DNA of 6,583 bases from Myxococcales bacterium (lineage in GTDB: Bacteria; Myxococcota; Myxococcia; Myxococcales; Anaeromyxobacteraceae), in assembly GCA_021784495.1 (NCBI GenBank), contig JAJXSQ010000128.1:1-6583 (forward strand), read 5' to 3'. Both the position numbers and the translations under genes were made by a program. How positions within the stretch are numbered: position 1 is the first letter of the stretch; every line of letters begins with the position of its first letter. The notes below the pieces were generated by a model. The model worked only from the letters and a program-made list of their open reading frames with translations. It was not told where the DNA came from and made no database searches. Positions 6,213 through 6,583 of the stretch are shown piece by piece.

Positions 6213-6241
6213 TTCCCGCCCGCGGCGGGGCGTGCTCCACT
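6213..6241 (+). promoter_or_regulatory. Candidate promoter for the FAD dehydrogenase gene
   Basis: TTCCCG at 6213-6218 and TCCACT at 6236-6241, 17 bp apart, form a weak sigma-70-like pair placed after the triple repeat exactly as at the lutA promoter. Local similarity supports a shared plan: CCGCG-x-CTT occurs at 98-106 and 6206-6214, and CGTGC at 124-128 and 6231-6235, at nearly equal distances from the repeats. Transcription would begin near 6248, next to the GTG at 6250. A short hairpin, CCCGCC (6215-6220) with GGCGGG (6224-6229), sits inside the spacer. Consensus matches are poor, so confidence is low. Confidence 0.27.
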
Positions 6242-6249
6242 CCCCTTCC

Positions 6250-6583
6250 GTGCCTGCCCGCGACCGCGATCTCGAGGCGCTTCCCCTCCCCTTCCGGGAG
6301 CTCCATGGCGCGCTGCTCGGCCCCCTCCCGCCCGAGCGGCTGATCGTCGATCCGCTGCGCCTGCTGGCGCTCGGGACCGACGCGAGCTTCTACCGGCTCG
6401 TTCCCAGGCTGGCGGTCCTGGTGCGGAGCGCGGACGAGGTCACGGCCCTCCTCCGGGAGGCCGCGGCGCGCGCGCTCCCCGTCACCTTCCGCGCCGCCGG
6501 GACGAGCCTCTCCGGGCAGGCGGTCTCCGACTCGGTCCTGGCGATCGTCGCCGGCGGCTTCCGCGACCGACAGATCCTCGACG
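6250..6583 (+). CDS. FAD-binding oxidase, D-lactate dehydrogenase/glycolate oxidase type, N-terminal part (cut by window end)
   Basis: The reading frame runs off the window after 111 codons with no stop. The visible residues carry the signature of FAD-linked oxidases that combine a GlcD-like FAD domain with a C-terminal iron-sulfur part: DPLRLLALGTDASFYRLVPR (34-53), followed by VRSADEVTALL and VTFRAAGTSLSGQAVSDSV (78-96). The RAAGTSLSGQ segment is the beginning of the FAD-binding PCMH fold. Members oxidise D-lactate, glycolate or related 2-hydroxy acids; beside lutABC, D-lactate to pyruvate is the most likely reaction. Only the N-terminus is seen, so the iron-sulfur domain and substrate cannot be confirmed. 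The start is uncertain: the frame is open back to ATGs at 6130 and 6145, and another GTG lies at 6232. I chose GTG 6250 because conserved sequence begins shortly after it and earlier starts would run through the predicted operator or promoter. No Shine-Dalgarno sequence is present. Confidence 0.8.
   Translation, partial: MPARDRDLEALPLPFRELHGALLGPLPPERLIVDPLRLLALGTDASFYRLVPRLAVLVRSADEVTALLREAAARALPVTFRAAGTSLSGQAVSDSVLAIVAGGFRDRQILD

Noticed and set aside
6215..6229. Hairpin CCCGCC/GGCGGG as a terminator for the response regulator gene
   Set aside because: The stem is only six bp with a three-base loop and no following T-tract; such GC hairpins are common here. It lies in the presumed promoter spacer instead.

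Overview
The window is extremely GC-rich, with almost every codon ending in G or C. It reads as chromosomal DNA of a high-GC bacterium. The codon style and gene types would fit an Anaeromyxobacter-like member of the Myxococcota, but this taxonomic guess is an inference with modest confidence. Nothing looks mobile: there is no insertion sequence, CRISPR array, tRNA or rRNA.

Layout. Bases 1-144 are a control region. Six genes follow on the + strand, packed as one apparent operon with junctions of +1, -14, +4, +4 and -4 bases. They are lutA (145-891), lutB (893-2260) and lutC (2247-2840), the iron-sulfur/LUD L-lactate oxidation complex; a soluble protein joining a sugar-diacid/hydroxyacid recognition domain to a chemoreceptor-type signalling hairpin (2845-3708); a BtsS/LytS-type membrane histidine kinase (3713-5416); and a BtsR-like LytTR response regulator (5413-6123). 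A second control region (6124-6249) precedes a gene cut off by the window end. That gene is the N-terminus of an FAD-linked oxidase of the D-lactate dehydrogenase/glycolate oxidase class (6250-6583).

The most interesting signal is non-coding. Both control regions carry three copies of an 8-9 bp direct repeat spaced exactly 21 bp apart. The copies start at 43, 64 and 85 (R-CCGCTCG) and at 6152, 6173 and 6194 (R-CCGGTCR). A 21-bp period is the spacing used by LytTR regulators. The copy at 85-92 differs at one position from the E. coli BtsR half-site as I recall it (ACC[G/A]CT[C/T]A, repeated with a 13-bp spacer). The regulator encoded between these regions is itself BtsR-like.

Proposed circuit (inference). 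BtsS/LytS-type kinases are known pyruvate sensors, and pyruvate is the product of LutABC and of D-lactate dehydrogenase. I therefore propose that the kinase senses pyruvate or a related 2-oxo/2-hydroxy acid. The regulator would then bind the two triple-repeat operators, switching on both the lut operon (including its own genes) and the neighbouring FAD dehydrogenase. The soluble receptor-like protein would add an intracellular hydroxyacid input. Both regulated genes lack a Shine-Dalgarno sequence, and their candidate promoters place transcription starts almost at the start codon. No lactate permease lies inside the window.
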